From assembly GCA_029964075.1 (NCBI GenBank), contig CM057150.1:1736001-1800000 (forward strand): DNA of 64,000 bases, given 5' to 3'. The translations under genes and the position numbers were made by a program. Source of the stretch: Patiria pectinifera. Taxonomy: Eukaryota; Echinodermata; Asteroidea; Valvatida; Asterinidae. The notes under the pieces were generated by a model, which worked only from the letters and a program-made list of their open reading frames with translations, did no database searches and was not told where the DNA came from. The stretch's first letter is position 1. Every line of letters begins with the position of its first letter. Positions 21,340-32,659 of the stretch are shown in pieces.

Positions 21340-24200
21340 GTGGACAAACACAAGCTGTTGAACACATGATGACGTCACTTCAAATCGAACATATATTTCT
21401 ATACTTCATATATACATATATTTCATATATCGTCGCGTCATTGCAACAAGGTCGTATCTCCTAAAATGGCATGAACGACGCAAAACGCGAGTTTTAGAAT
21501 GTCAAAAGGTCGTATCTCGCTTTTAATAACCCGGATGTACACGCAAAGTCAATGGACGTCGAGATATGACCTTGTTGCAAGGAGCGTATTCGCGCGAGAC
21601 ACGACTTTGTTGCAGAATGGAGTTACAACCTTGTTGCACTGACACGACTATAACGTCCCTTAAAGGGAATATACATCATTTGCTTTTGCCGTAATTTTCA
21701 GAAATGGATGGAACTGGGGGGTTAGAAATATAAAGCAAATACAGTTACACTGACTTTTTGGAGGTTTTGGGTTCGAAAATGCTATAAAAACCAAGAAAAA
21801 CGATAATTTTCCTGTAGTCTGGTTCCCTGACTCCATATAAGAAGAAACAGAGCAGTTTACATACATTGGGGAATTGTAAGGTCAGGGAACCAGTCTAGCT
21901 GGCTCGTACCCGTTCATAGGTTTGTAATCGATTGCAAACAAGTGCAATGGTCAACTGGGGCCAGTATTTGAAAAAAAGCCAGTTGTTTCCAACGCTGATC
22001 GGCCGATCAGCGTTGGAAATTGATACAAAAATACCACTTTTCTTGAAAATGACAGTATACCAGGCGCCATAATTTTACAGGATGCTTAAACTGTCATTTA
22101 CCAACATCCTATTAAGGGATTTCGCAAAAACTTGGTAGTTTTATTTTTCGATGTTTGCAAATGTTGTATATTCCCTTTAAATGGACGTCACATTACATTT
22201 GATGATGTCATGATGACATCACTTGAATGTCTATCTATTACACATCCCGGTATGGGTACATATCAAGTTAAAATCCAAACGGCCAATAGTTCTGTAGATA
22301 TAGGCCTTAGAAAATTGCCCTTTAAATGTGACGTCGCATGACATGTAATGACATCATGATGACGTCACTTCAATATTCACGTGTAACACATCCCTGTGTT
22401 TTGCATATCAAGTTTCAACCCTATCGGATTTGTACTTTATAGCGATAAAGTTATAGCGATTTGAAAATGCACAATTAATATGAAGTCACGTGACACATGA
22501 TGACGTCATTGTTACCAAAATCGTCGGGGACCATCTTCGGCTGCAGGTCTAAGTGTCTGCCAAGTATAAAGTCAATCAGACATGTTAAAGTGCAAAAGTG
22601 TATGGTTTGAAGATAAACGTGTACAAAACCTATGAGAAAATATGCATCTTTAATGTGACGTAACCTATCATCTGATGAGGTCACAATGACGAATTTCTTC
22701 TAGGACCATCTGTGGGCAGTGGTTTAAATATGTGCCACGTCTGTAGTCAATCGGATTTACGAAAGAGGCAAAGTGTGCTGGTGGAAGAAAAACGTGTACA
22801 AAACCTATGGAGGAGTCTAAAAAAGGTGTAAAAAAACTAGAGATCTACGTCTGTTTGCAACATAACATAGGGCTTTGCCACAATATGATTTTTAATCAAT
22901 AACACGTCCCTGACTATGCATGTACAACGTTTCCATCGAATCTGACCTCGGGTTCTTTAGATATATTTTGAAAATATGCACCTTTAAGACGACGTCACAA
23001 GACCCGTGATCACCGGCCAACAGATTGCGTTCAAATAATGCATGACGTCACTGGTGAGATTTTTGAAAAGCCCACCCTTGCCACAGACTGACATCGTTAA
23101 GAGCAAGTTTACATCTTTTTCCAATTTTAAATTATAAGGCATTTCCGGTTTGGACCGGAAGGAAGGGTCAAATGGATTTTGCTTGTAATATAAAAAAAAA
23201 TGAGGACGCTTGATTAGTCTGTCTATTCCCGTCAAAAGCTAAATCAGATCTCTCACAGTTGATTTAATATTGATTTTCAAAGATAAAATCTAGAAATCTT
23301 TGATTGCTTGTCATCGTGACGCTATTCACAGAAAGCTTGAGAGTCATGTTAACTGTGCTATTAGAAGTAAAAATCTGGATTAAATCTCTCGCGCTTGATC
23401 TGGTGACGTCATCAATCTTTCTCCACCATAATTGTTTCTTAGCATAAAGCTGATGATAAACATCAAATATAAAGTGCTTTAAGCAAATTTCGCCACACAC
23501 ATCAACAGATTATTCATTTTAAACGTTTTCATCTTGCCGCTGGAGGTCGCCCTTTCATGTTATGACGTCACCGGTAATATTTTTGAGAGGGTCTCCTACG
23601 GTTAATTTTATATTGATTGTCAAAGATTAAATCTAGAAATTTTTAACGTGACGTCACGTGACCAATGATAACGTCCCCAGGACGTCACTCTTCGGAGCAC
23701 ATTCTATGCTAAAAGGACTATGCCTGTGCTGGATGATGTATGACAAAGATGAATGACAAAATTGAAGGACGTAAAAGACGTGTACAATGTCTATGGGATT
23801 GTGTGGCGACAAAAAAGGAGAAAAAAAATCCGAACAAAAGGAAAAGCCCCAAAATAGAGCTATGTTTGTTTGATGAACAGAACACAGGCTTTTCCGCATT
23901 TTCAAAAAATACTGGAGAAAAATACTTTAAAAGAATACTATGTGAATTGTTTGTATTAGAAGAAAATATAAAAGGTTTATAAATTAATAAAAAAAATAGA
24001 TGATAACGTCATCACGACGTCACTTCAGACTTTGCATATAATTAACAGTATTTACCTACCCACTAAGTTTTAAGATAATCAGACTTACCCTTATATGTGT
24101 AAAAAAAAACCCAAAACACTAATTTTTGATGACGTCAAAGTGACATCGTGCACTTCTTATTACATTCGGGCATATACCTATTACCTTACAAACCTAATAC
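21340..24200. repeat. TGACGTCA-rich degenerate repeat array
   Basis: The palindrome GACGTCA and close variants recur (about 21370, 22358, 22500, 23043, 23404, 23562, 23650, 24018, 24131), usually next to words such as CCTTTAA and TGATGACGTCACTTC. The spacing is irregular and the units are strongly diverged. The part around 22195-22310 matches 29410-29520 in inverted orientation (shared word GGGTACATATCAAGTT). No exon is seen in this part of intron 3. Confidence 0.65.
21986..22019. repeat. Perfect 34-bp palindrome
   Basis: TTTCCAACGCTGATCGG is followed at once by its exact complement, giving a loop-less palindrome centred on CGATCGGCCGATCG-like sequence. Confidence 0.9.
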
Positions 24201-24667
24201 AACAATTTTTGAACGATAAAAATCCTGCCTTGTCAGTGCCGTTTGCGCCAGATTATCATTGACCCCGTATATAAGAGTGTTTTGCTGCACAATTTAATAC
24301 GGTAACCATCGATTGATTTAGCAAAAATGAAGAGAATTAGAAAACACAGATAAAAGTGGGCATGCATTCGGAAAATAACATTAAGTGTGTGAAATCTGAG
24401 CTTCACCACATTCAGTCCCAAGTGAACTCGGTTTCATGATGAATTTCAGTGTTGAGGCCTAACATAAGAAACTTTGACATTTAACTCTGCCGAGACGCAA
24501 CATTTCAATTTTCAAAGTTATGTTAAGAAACTAATGATCTATTCTGTAAAACAATGGGGTTATTTTGTTTTTGTTGGTAAGATTTACTGCATGTAGACGT
24601 AAGTGCATGCAATGGCAAATAAAATGTATTCATATATTGAGTACGGTATTACAAAATTCACGTCCAG

Positions 24668-24973
24668 GTCCCCCTGACACCCCTACGATTTCCGGGTGTA
24701 CATCTTTGACTGAGAGTGTAATGACAACGCTGAACTGTACAGCAGACATGGGATACCCTAATGACTGGACTCTGGAGTGGTCCAATGGAGGTTCACCTAT
24801 AATTGGACCAACTACAACAACATCGTCAGCATCAGGCACTCGCTACAGCTACAGCAGCATGCTGAACTACACACCAATGAGAGAAGATAATAGAAACACA
24901 TTAACATGTACGGCAACTAAAACATCATGGACAGCCACTCCTACAGGAACGCTGGGTCCTATTGACATACAGT
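24668..24973 (+). CDS. Ig-domain exon 4 of the Ig-superfamily gene
   Basis: The exon begins PPDTPTISG. It has the strand B cysteine in TTLNCTADMG, the tryptophan in TLEWSNG and the strand F cysteine in NTLTCTATK. The acceptor is ATTCACGTCCAG ending at 24667 and the donor is ACAGT|GTAAGT after 24973. Both borders are phase 1. It is the first of a compact set of five exons within 3.7 kb. Confidence 0.85.
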
Positions 24974-25329
24974 GTAAGTGACATCAAGTGACAGTTGTCT
25001 TTCAGTTTGTACTAGCAAATGTACCTGTATGATCAAAGGTCTTGAGCATTGAATTCATTAGAATTGCTTCCACTTTTGTCATGAAAGTGTACATACTTCA
25101 GTTGATGTCAGGACTTTTGGGTATTACGTACCGGTGACAACGAGTCAAATAACGACAAGATTGTAACAATTGATGCATGACTGGTCTTGCAGTTATCTTT
25201 GACTGAAATAATTAGTATACTTGCAAGATCTGAACGGTTTCATGTAAATATCCGTGTAATATTTACATACATGTATCAGAGACCCTTTCCCTACTATTTG
25301 AAAGTGTAATCCGCAATTCATAAGAACCT

Positions 25330-25980
25330 AAGACAGTTTACCCATTCCTATTGTTCGAGAGCCCGTCACGTGGTCTGAAGCGGTTGATAAGACACTGGCT
25401 GGCTGGTCTAAAACACTTTTCCAGTGTCACATGAAATTTGGACTCCCATGAAATCTGGTCCCTTTTACCCTTTTATTGTTTGAACATTCAAAATCCTCAG
25501 TTAGGATGCGCTGTACTACCATAGTACTACTACCGTAGCCCAGTACTACCATAGTCCTAAATTCACACTATACTACTCCGGCACAGTTGCGTTCTGCGTC
25601 ACATCATGTACATGTAACATGCACATGTAACATGCACAACATCGTGTAACATACGCAACACGCACGCACATTTTCTTACAAGGAGTTGTTTACGGCCACT
25701 TGGGAGAGGCACATACCATAACGTAGCTTGAGGGGTATTTAAAAAAAAACTTGATGTAAACTTGTTGAACAAAATCATTGAAAGTGTATATTATTTGACT
25801 TGTTTTGATTTATGAATGGGAATAATGTGCTTGGCCGGTTTTAAACACTATGTGTTAGACTGGTTTCGAGTCTGGACGCTGATAATTGCCCGAGCTGAAC
25901 AGCGCCCAGACTCAAAACCGGTCTTAAACATAGTGTTTTAAACAGGCCATGCACACATTTATTTGCATGTTGATGTCCAG
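25330..25980. repeat. Hairpin-repeat family copy C
   Basis: It matches copy A (9996-10879) in inverted orientation. Within it lies a palindrome (about 25815-25960) with arms around TTTTAAACACTATG and GACTGGTTTCGAGTCTGG. It fills most of the intron between Ig exons 4 and 5. Confidence 0.7.
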
Positions 25981-26020
25981 ATTTTTACTCTTGACTTACA
26001 TGTAACTTGTATTATTCTAG

Positions 26021-26332
26021 TTTGTGCACGGAGTGTGAATGTGAACATGGAACCAGATGCAGTCAACGAAGATAGCCCAGCAACTTGGAAGTGTAGATCA
26101 GAGAGTAGCAACCCAGCCACCGAATGGACATGGTCAATAAATGGCACAGGACAGTCTACTTCAGCCCAGGTTGTGCTGACTGCCGGTAATTACAATGGTC
26201 AAGTATCAACTGCAACGTTTACAACAGGTGCACTGAGCAAGATGGACAATGGAGCTGTGTTAATGTGCTGTGCTGAGAAAACTAAACAGTGTACTGTAGA
26301 TGTCTGTTCGACATCAGTCCTGAACGTCAAAT
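26021..26332 (+). CDS. Ig-domain exon 5, cysteine-rich
   Basis: The exon begins CARSVNVN and encodes an Ig-like domain with strand B cysteine in ATWKCRSES, tryptophan in TEWTWSING and strand F cysteine in AVLMCCAEK. Extra cysteines follow in KQCTVDVCS, so an additional disulfide is likely. The acceptor is ATTATTCTAG ending at 26020; the donor is AAAT|GTAAGT after 26332. Both borders are phase 1. Confidence 0.84.
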
Positions 26333-26735
26333 GTAAGTGCCATGACATTTACTTTTATATCTACCTGTAAGTACGGAATATGTACAAATTTAAACTTTGC
26401 GTGTGTTCATGCTACATATACACCTGTTTTAAATAAATTGAATATAGTGCACAATGGCAGCCGTTATCATCAATAAAGGGACCAGGCTTGACAGTTTTAA
26501 TGACTGATTTGTGGATATTTGTGGTAGTCGTCTAATGAGATGTTTATGTACGAACCTGTTGTGTGGGGTAATTGCTTAAGAAATAAGACTTGGTGAACCT
26601 TATGTGCATGTACAATAGTTGGTATGTCGTGTGTGGGCGTTGCAGAACATTTGATAAATGTACATGATTTAAACAACATTATAAGCACACTCAAATACAT
26701 TGTAAGACTTCTTTTCTCTATTTTTAAACATTTAG

Positions 26736-27044
26736 ATAATCCTGAATTCTTTCCATTGGCACAATCTCCCTCCAACCCTATCGTAGAAGGAGGTGACGTG
26801 TTACTGAGATGCTCAGTAGATGCCAATCCGATGCCGACTAAAGACATCACTTGGGAGAAGCAAGGACCTGGTACTGCACCGACATCAGACATGTCAGTCA
26901 ACAGAGATGGCACTAGTAACCTGACTCTGAGTAACATTAGAAGGGAGCAGGCTGGGGTATATGCGTGTAGAGCTAATAACGGCGTACCTGATTCTACTAC
27001 CAACTCTGATGCGGTGTCTGACTCAGTCACTGTCATTGTACACT
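26736..27044 (+). CDS. Ig-domain exon 6 of the Ig-superfamily gene
   Basis: This encodes a canonical I-set-like Ig domain. It opens with a PSNPIVEGGDV segment, has the strand B cysteine in LLRCSVDANP, tryptophan in DITWEKQG, a SNLTLSNIRREQAG segment and the strand F motif GVYACRA. The acceptor is AAACATTTAG ending at 26735 and the donor is CACT|GTAAGT after 27044. Both borders are phase 1. A long antisense open frame (26497-27099) is a shadow of this exon. Confidence 0.88.
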
Positions 27045-27256
27045 GTAAGTTGCTTCTGACTACTGAGTCTGTACTTTTAAAAGTAAAGCCAATACTCAAT
27101 TATATATTCAAATTGAAAATAATATGACATGAAAAAATGGAGATATCCAAAAAAGGAAAGAGGAGGATTTAGGTTGGAATAAAACATACAAGGTGAAAAT
27201 GTATTAATAAAAAAAAAATTGTCAATGAGATTCACCTCCCCCCTTCATTTCTTTAG

Positions 27257-27583
27257 ATGAGGTCAACATTACCAACAAAGCCAATAATGTGATTGGTGTC
27301 AAGAATGGAGATGATACAGAATTGACTTGTACAGCAAAAGGCAATCCTACACCAACGTTTGTGTGGTACAGTCCCAGTAACATAGAGATAACCAGTAGCA
27401 CTGACCCATCTAAATACACTGTATTTGTTGAGACTACTGAAGGAGATGGTGTGTATGGATATGTGGCTACCAGCAAGCTTGCTATCAGAGAAGTGGATTC
27501 ATTGGTGGACTATGGAACCTATGCCTGCATCAGTAATAACAGCATTGGAGAAGATGTTCTTAATATCAACCTCACGGAAACAA
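27257..27583 (+). CDS. Ig-domain exon 7 of the Ig-superfamily gene
   Basis: This Ig domain has its strand B cysteine in TELTCTAKGNPTPTF, tryptophan in FVWYSPS and the strand F motif YGTYACISNN. The acceptor is TTCATTTCTTTAG ending at 27256 and the donor is ACAA|GTAAGA after 27583. Both borders are phase 1. The following exon is a fibronectin domain, so this is probably the membrane-proximal Ig domain. Confidence 0.88.
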
Positions 27584-28015
27584 GTAAGATTTAAAGAGTG
27601 AAAATAAATCCTCCTCCTTGTTTGTTTTGTTAACTAACATTATCCCTTTTGTAAGAGTAGCGCCCGAAAATGCCCTGCATATTAATCACTGTAGCGCCCG
27701 ATACCACCTAAGCACCCTATGGTTTATTAATTTTTCAGTGAATAAATACAATGTTGTAGAATGAAGTACGGGTGCTAACAGGTTAACAAGCAACACAAGG
27801 AAAACATATCAACTGTCATCCTTTGAAGGGAGTTGTTGGTCTACATGTATATTTCAAACACGTATTGAATAGACAGGCTTAACAGGCTGCCAGCTTCCTA
27901 TATAAATTACCCCCCAAAAGTGCCTTTAAAATTTACCATTTTATGTACTGCATCTTACGCAATATCATTTTTGTATTTTACCTTTACATATAAGTTTCTT
28001 TCTATATCCTTGTAG

Positions 28016-28315
28016 CAATACCAAATAAGCCCACAGATGTACAAATATCTGAGCGAACTTCAGTGTCTCTGACCGTTAGATGGACAGCAGGACTTGATAG
28101 TGGTGAGGACCAGTTCTTCCTGGTCAGCTACTTCAAGACAACAAACCAAGACATAGAGACATTCAGTGATCCCATCGACGCCATTGATGACCAGACAACA
28201 TACTCATATAGAGTCAGCTCTCTTGAGCCATTCACACAGTACGAAATTAGGGTGTATGCTGAGAATACAGTCGGCAGAAACCCGGATTACGGCAGCGTGA
28301 CCCACTATACATTGC
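28016..28315 (+). CDS. Fibronectin type III exon of the Ig-superfamily gene
   Basis: The exon encodes one fibronectin type III domain: PNKPTDVQISER at the start, VSLTVRWTAGLD with the conserved tryptophan, then YSYRVSSLEPFTQYEIRVYAEN, the classic LxPxTxYxxxVxAxN region. The acceptor is TATATCCTTGTAG ending at 28015 and the donor is TTGC|GTAAGT after 28315. Both borders are phase 1. Several Ig domains followed by one FN3 domain resembles nephrin, but other Ig/FN3 families are possible. The transmembrane exon was not found downstream. Confidence 0.87.
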
Positions 28316-28379
28316 GTAAGTATATGTTATAACTAAAGCAATACTTTTCATGCACTTTTGTCTTGTAATTGACTCTACA

Positions 28380-29335
28380 CAGTGTGTCCCAGAAACAAAA
28401 AGGAAATGTCCCTTTGGAGGATGAACGAAATTCTTGTAATTTTTGAAGAAAATTTTCAAATTTAATAAAAGAGTTGATGAGTCCAAACATTTTTCTTTAT
28501 TGTGTGAAGTTTTTGTTGGATTCGGTTCAGTGGTTTTGAAACAAAGATCATTAATGCAACACCAGTCCATTTTGCTCCATTCCAAGTTTGACAATACATA
28601 CTGTACCCCACGTGTCAAAAACAATCCTACTTTTGATCCTTAATAACTCTGTTGTTTTCCAATGGAATTTAACCGCAATGTTAGATCTTGTAAACAGGGC
28701 ATTGCATTATTATTGAGCGAGTTTCATCAGCTTTGTGCAAGAGGGTGAGATTTAAACGCCATACAAAAAAGAATACTCACTTTCAGAATTTGCAACTCTC
28801 TACTTGACGTCCTCAAAAGTCGACACAGCGCTGGAGGACGGGGCTGAAGCCGCGTTCTAACATTTGAAGCTTTTGGATGAATGCAGCATCACTTCTGATG
28901 TCCTTGCAAATGATCGAGGACGATCGAAGAGGTGTCTCCAGCCCCGTCTCCAGCGCTGTATCGACATTGGAGGACGTCAAGTCGAAATGGGAAGATTCTG
29001 AAAGTGAGTATTTCGTATGGCGTTTAAATCTCACCCTCTTGCACATAACTGATAAAACTCGGTCCACACTATTTGTCAGGCTTTGTTTACGTGATCTAAA
29101 CTTTTGGTTTAATTCCACTGAAAAAACAACAGAGCTATTAAGGATCAAAAGTAGGACATTCTTTTTGATTTTTTTTTTGGAATGGAGCAAAATGGACCGA
29201 ATCTTACAAAAATTTCTTACAAGAAAAGAAATATGATTGGGCTCATCTATTCTATAATAGGATTTGAAATTGTCTTAATAAATTACGTGAATTCTGTACA
29301 TCCTTCCTACTATAAATTTATTTTGTCCTTACGTG
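28380..29335. repeat. Imperfect inverted duplication with exon-like arms
   Basis: The left arm (about 28380-28860) is the diverged complement of the right arm (about 28920-29335). They share GGAGGACG, GCGTTTAAATCTCACCCTC and AATGGAGCAAAATGGAC. Each arm, read outward from the centre, has an open stretch ending at an AAA|GTGAGTAT donor-like site (right arm about 29006). The plus-strand open frame 28877-29236 and the minus-strand one at 28813-29190 both come from this symmetry. No known domain is recognised. Confidence 0.65.
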
Positions 29336-29399
29336 GTCAAATCTTTATATGGTCAAAGAGGTATTTGACTGTTTTAGGCAGAATTGTTGTCACAAGAAA

Positions 29400-30050
29400 A
29401 AGTCATGTTATATCTACAGAACCATAGGTCCGATTTGGTTGTAACTTGATATGTACCCATATCGAGAGATGTTATAGAGGAAAATACAAATGACCTCAAT
29501 ATGACATTATCACATGTATAATGACGTCCCATTAAACATGCACTTTTGTGAGGCCCATATCTAAAAACTATTAGTTCAATTTGATTGTTAGTTGATATGA
29601 ATGTAGACCGGGATGTGTCGTATATGAAATTTGACGTCATCATGTGTTGGTCATGTCACAGAGTCATTTTAAACAGCCAAAACAGCTTGTGTTTGTCCAC
29701 AAAAACATTTCTAGTTTCTTTTTCTTTTAATTCTACCCCAAATCCAATACACTTTGTACATGTTTCATTTAGCCGCTCACTTTAAATCTAAAACAAAGTC
29801 GTTTTGTAATAAAACTTAACATAGGTCAAGATGTCAAAGTGAACCCGTGTCCCGAACAGTAACGCCTTGATGATTACGTCATCATGGGTCACGTGATGTC
29901 ATCTTAAAGGTTTATATTTTAAGTCCTATATCTATATACCTATAAGTCCGATATGATGTAACTTGGTATGTAGGCAAATCGGAATGTGATGACTTCACGA
30001 TAACGTCATCACAAGTCATGTGACGTCATCTTAACACGACGTCTTTTGCC
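29400..30050. repeat. TGACGTCA-rich repeat array, inverted partner
   Basis: This carries the same type of words as 21340-24200 (ATGACGTC, CACGTGATGTCATC, ATGTGACGTCATC). Its part at 29410-29520 is the complement of part of that array. Confidence 0.6.
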
Positions 30051-30054
30051 GGAA

Positions 30055-31900
30055 CATTACATACGTGTACATACACTTTTAGATCTTACAGCAAACACAT
30101 GTTCATCTGTGTAATGTTTATAAAGGATTGTGTCCATGGCCGACCATACCAGCAGTACAAACTGCTGCAGTGTCAGAACTAAATTGAAGGATCATCATCC
30201 TCATCATCGTCGTCACTCGAGCAACGTGACTGGTCGGCATACAATGCCTTGATGCCTCCTTCTGTTGCGGCTGTCAGCTTGCAGGCAGCTCCCAACGCAG
30301 CAAAGGCAGATAACACCTCAGCAGAACACTCATTTAGTGCCTGCCGTTAATTGAGCTTGCCCTTCACCGCAAACTTGCCCGTCTGCTCAGCTCCAGTGAA
30401 AACAGGGAAGCCTGCATTTGTGAAGGCGCCGAGCGCATTGGCTATTATTGGTGCCAATGGTATTTCCTATTTCTTAGTCCCAGTGCCACAGTGCCACTTC
30501 AACCAAAGAAACAAAAACAATTCAACCAACCAGCTTTTCATCTGATTAACATCGACGGAGGAAGAAGATGATTCCCGCAAATTCCTGGTGTCTCTCCAAA
30601 TTCCAGATGTCATCGCCACCCTCAGCAGGGCACAGCAGTGGGACCCTTGTTAAGGCCGGCACTGACAGTAATATCTGCTAACTTTGAGGGGATATGGCCA
30701 ACGTAGACTACCTTCTTGCCAATATCTACAAGAACACCAGGTGCGATGTCCTTTGCCTGCAACAAATGCACCATGGTCCCAACAACAGACCAAAAATCCA
30801 CGGTATGACACTGCCAATGATGAGCGCCCCTACGAGAAGAGGGGGCAAAACTGAGACTGTCATCCAGTCACCTTTCATATCTGATGACCAGAACATTTAA
30901 GTCCTGAATACTGAGCTGAGGTAGAGTAGCAACATCTGTCTACAAACCATCCGGAAGCCCCTTCCTAATGTCACCGCCACAATCCACAAAACAGTCCAAG
31001 CCATGCATAATTATCGGGGATTTAATAGCCGCATCATTGGCTATCATTCCATCACAGATGGTAACGGTTTTTAATCGCTGGCCGAAGCCAGTCAACTGAG
31101 CCTTATACACAATGCGTAACTGCCGAAGTCTTTCCAAAGTTGAGGCTGGAGACAAAATTTCAACCCTGCTCTAGCCCTTGTGAGACACATCGCCCCGCTT
31201 AGCATTAAGATGGTCCTTGACTCCATTCCAAAGACCCTACATCGCCCTATTGGAATCAAAACGACTGCTGTTGTCTCTCCGCAACAATTCCATTCCGAAG
31301 CCATTTCAACTTAGTAAGGCTAACTGGAAAGGCTTCACCAATATTAGCTCAAACACCATCTATAGCTAAGATTGATCCAATTCCCGATAACTATGATTCT
31401 GGTTTGTTGATGTGGTACTGCAAGAACATCCATAGGGGCTGCCGCACTGATTACATCCCAGGCCTAGCATCCCGTAGTGCTGAACTTTACAGGAAATACA
31501 AGCGCCTGAGTGAAAACGAACCTCTTGCTGTCGATATCATCTCAGCTGGGGAGGAATTAATAACAGCCATATCAGAACAGCTTCAAAGCCTGTGGCAATC
31601 CCTTGTTGTAACCACCACTATAGCCAAGAAGCCAATATGGCCTCCGAGCGGGGAGAATAATCAAAAAGCTCAGCAATGACCGCGCAGAGCCAAGTGGACA
31701 GCATTATAGCATCACCACCTACCAAATCGCCCACAACAACTGCTGTTAAATGGTAAATTTCCATGTTCTCCTAAGCGACCGAAACCCAAGCTCCGCCAGC
31801 AAGACCCTGCCCTCGACATTGGCTTCATCAATTCCTTCTCTGCTAATGAACTTGCGACTGGCATAAATAAAGAACAGGAAAGCAAAAAACAGAATAACAT
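30055..31900 (+). pseudogene. Non-LTR endonuclease element, right inverted copy
   Basis: The plus strand shows endonuclease blocks with frameshifts: YLLANIYKNTRCDVLCLQ (about 30705-30765), an IIGDFNS-like metal-binding motif (about 31008-31025), KMVLDSIPKTLHRPIGIK (about 31210-31262), then a linker up to the reverse transcriptase start (DPIPDNYDSG near 31376, YSITTYQIAH near 31706-31735, FSANELATGI near 31836-31870). The reverse transcriptase itself is missing. The part 30055-31310 is the inverted twin of 19085-20260. The minus strand also has an open stretch (about 30183-30330) with an acidic tail, as in the other copy. Confidence 0.68.
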
Positions 31901-32339
31901 TGGTCAATGAACTTGCGATTGGTCAATTCGAGTGCAGCGTGCAGCGCATTCGCGTAACATGATACTGGCGCCGCGCACCGTGATTTTTTTTTTTAAATCG
32001 ATGTCTATGACACGCAACAGGAGAATGACCTAAGACCCGATAGACCTATAGAAAGCGCCTGCTGATTGGTCAAAATTTAGGAAGTCAAGAGGCGGGGTCT
32101 TGCCTAATTAATCCGCAAATCTGTTTGTGCCTAATAGACCACGGCATCCGTCGTGGTCTATTACATAGACTACACGGCCTCCACGCTCAGTGAAAATACG
32201 CAGGGACGCGCTGACAATAATTTGTAGCCGTATCTCCGTGCATAGGACTACATCGGGTTTGTAGCTCTATGCTCCGTGGAAGCTCATTTCGGACACGGCC
32301 TAACGAGGCGCCCGCCGGACATTGCATGGCCTTATCGGC
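31901..32339. other. Non-coding stretch with a hairpin
   Basis: No gene is seen. A hairpin lies at 32132-32163, with 12-bp arms (TAATAGACCACG and complement) and an 8-base loop. Confidence 0.5.
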
Positions 32340-32456
32340 GAGTCGGTCACTTGAGCCAGACTCGAGTAAGCGCAAGAAGTCACGTGAGAGGTAATCGAAC
32401 GCTGTCGCGCTTGCACAAGTAAGCACGGGGGGAAGTAATCGAACGCACTTGTATGT
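32340..32456. repeat. Direct repeat, left copy
   Basis: About 115 bp with AGTAAGCGC, GAAGTCACGT, TCGAACGCTGT and GGGGAAGTAATCGAACGCACT recur in the same orientation at 34340-34462. The two copies flank the TTCGAA foldback block on both sides. Confidence 0.75.
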
Positions 32457-32659
32457 CTAGGGAACAGCGGTGACCAATCACCAATGTGGTTTCTTCAACG
32501 TCCGCAAAAGGCAAACCCTTTACGAATGAAATCACAATTAGCATCCAAACAGCTCGCATTGATGGGGTCGCAAAAGTGGACCTCAAATTTGGTCTCAAAA
32601 TGTGCGATAAATATAAACCATTACTTGCCCATCACAACAAATAAACTTTTAATTTTACT

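Noticed and set aside
26497..27099. Minus-strand open frame of 200 residues
   Set aside because: It is antisense to Ig exon 6, which has splice sites, phase and Ig signature on the plus strand.
30183..30545. Acidic-tailed open frame opposite the non-LTR endonuclease element as a separate gene
   Set aside because: It recurs in both inverted copies, but both strands are partly open there and no family is recognised, so it is mentioned only within the element.
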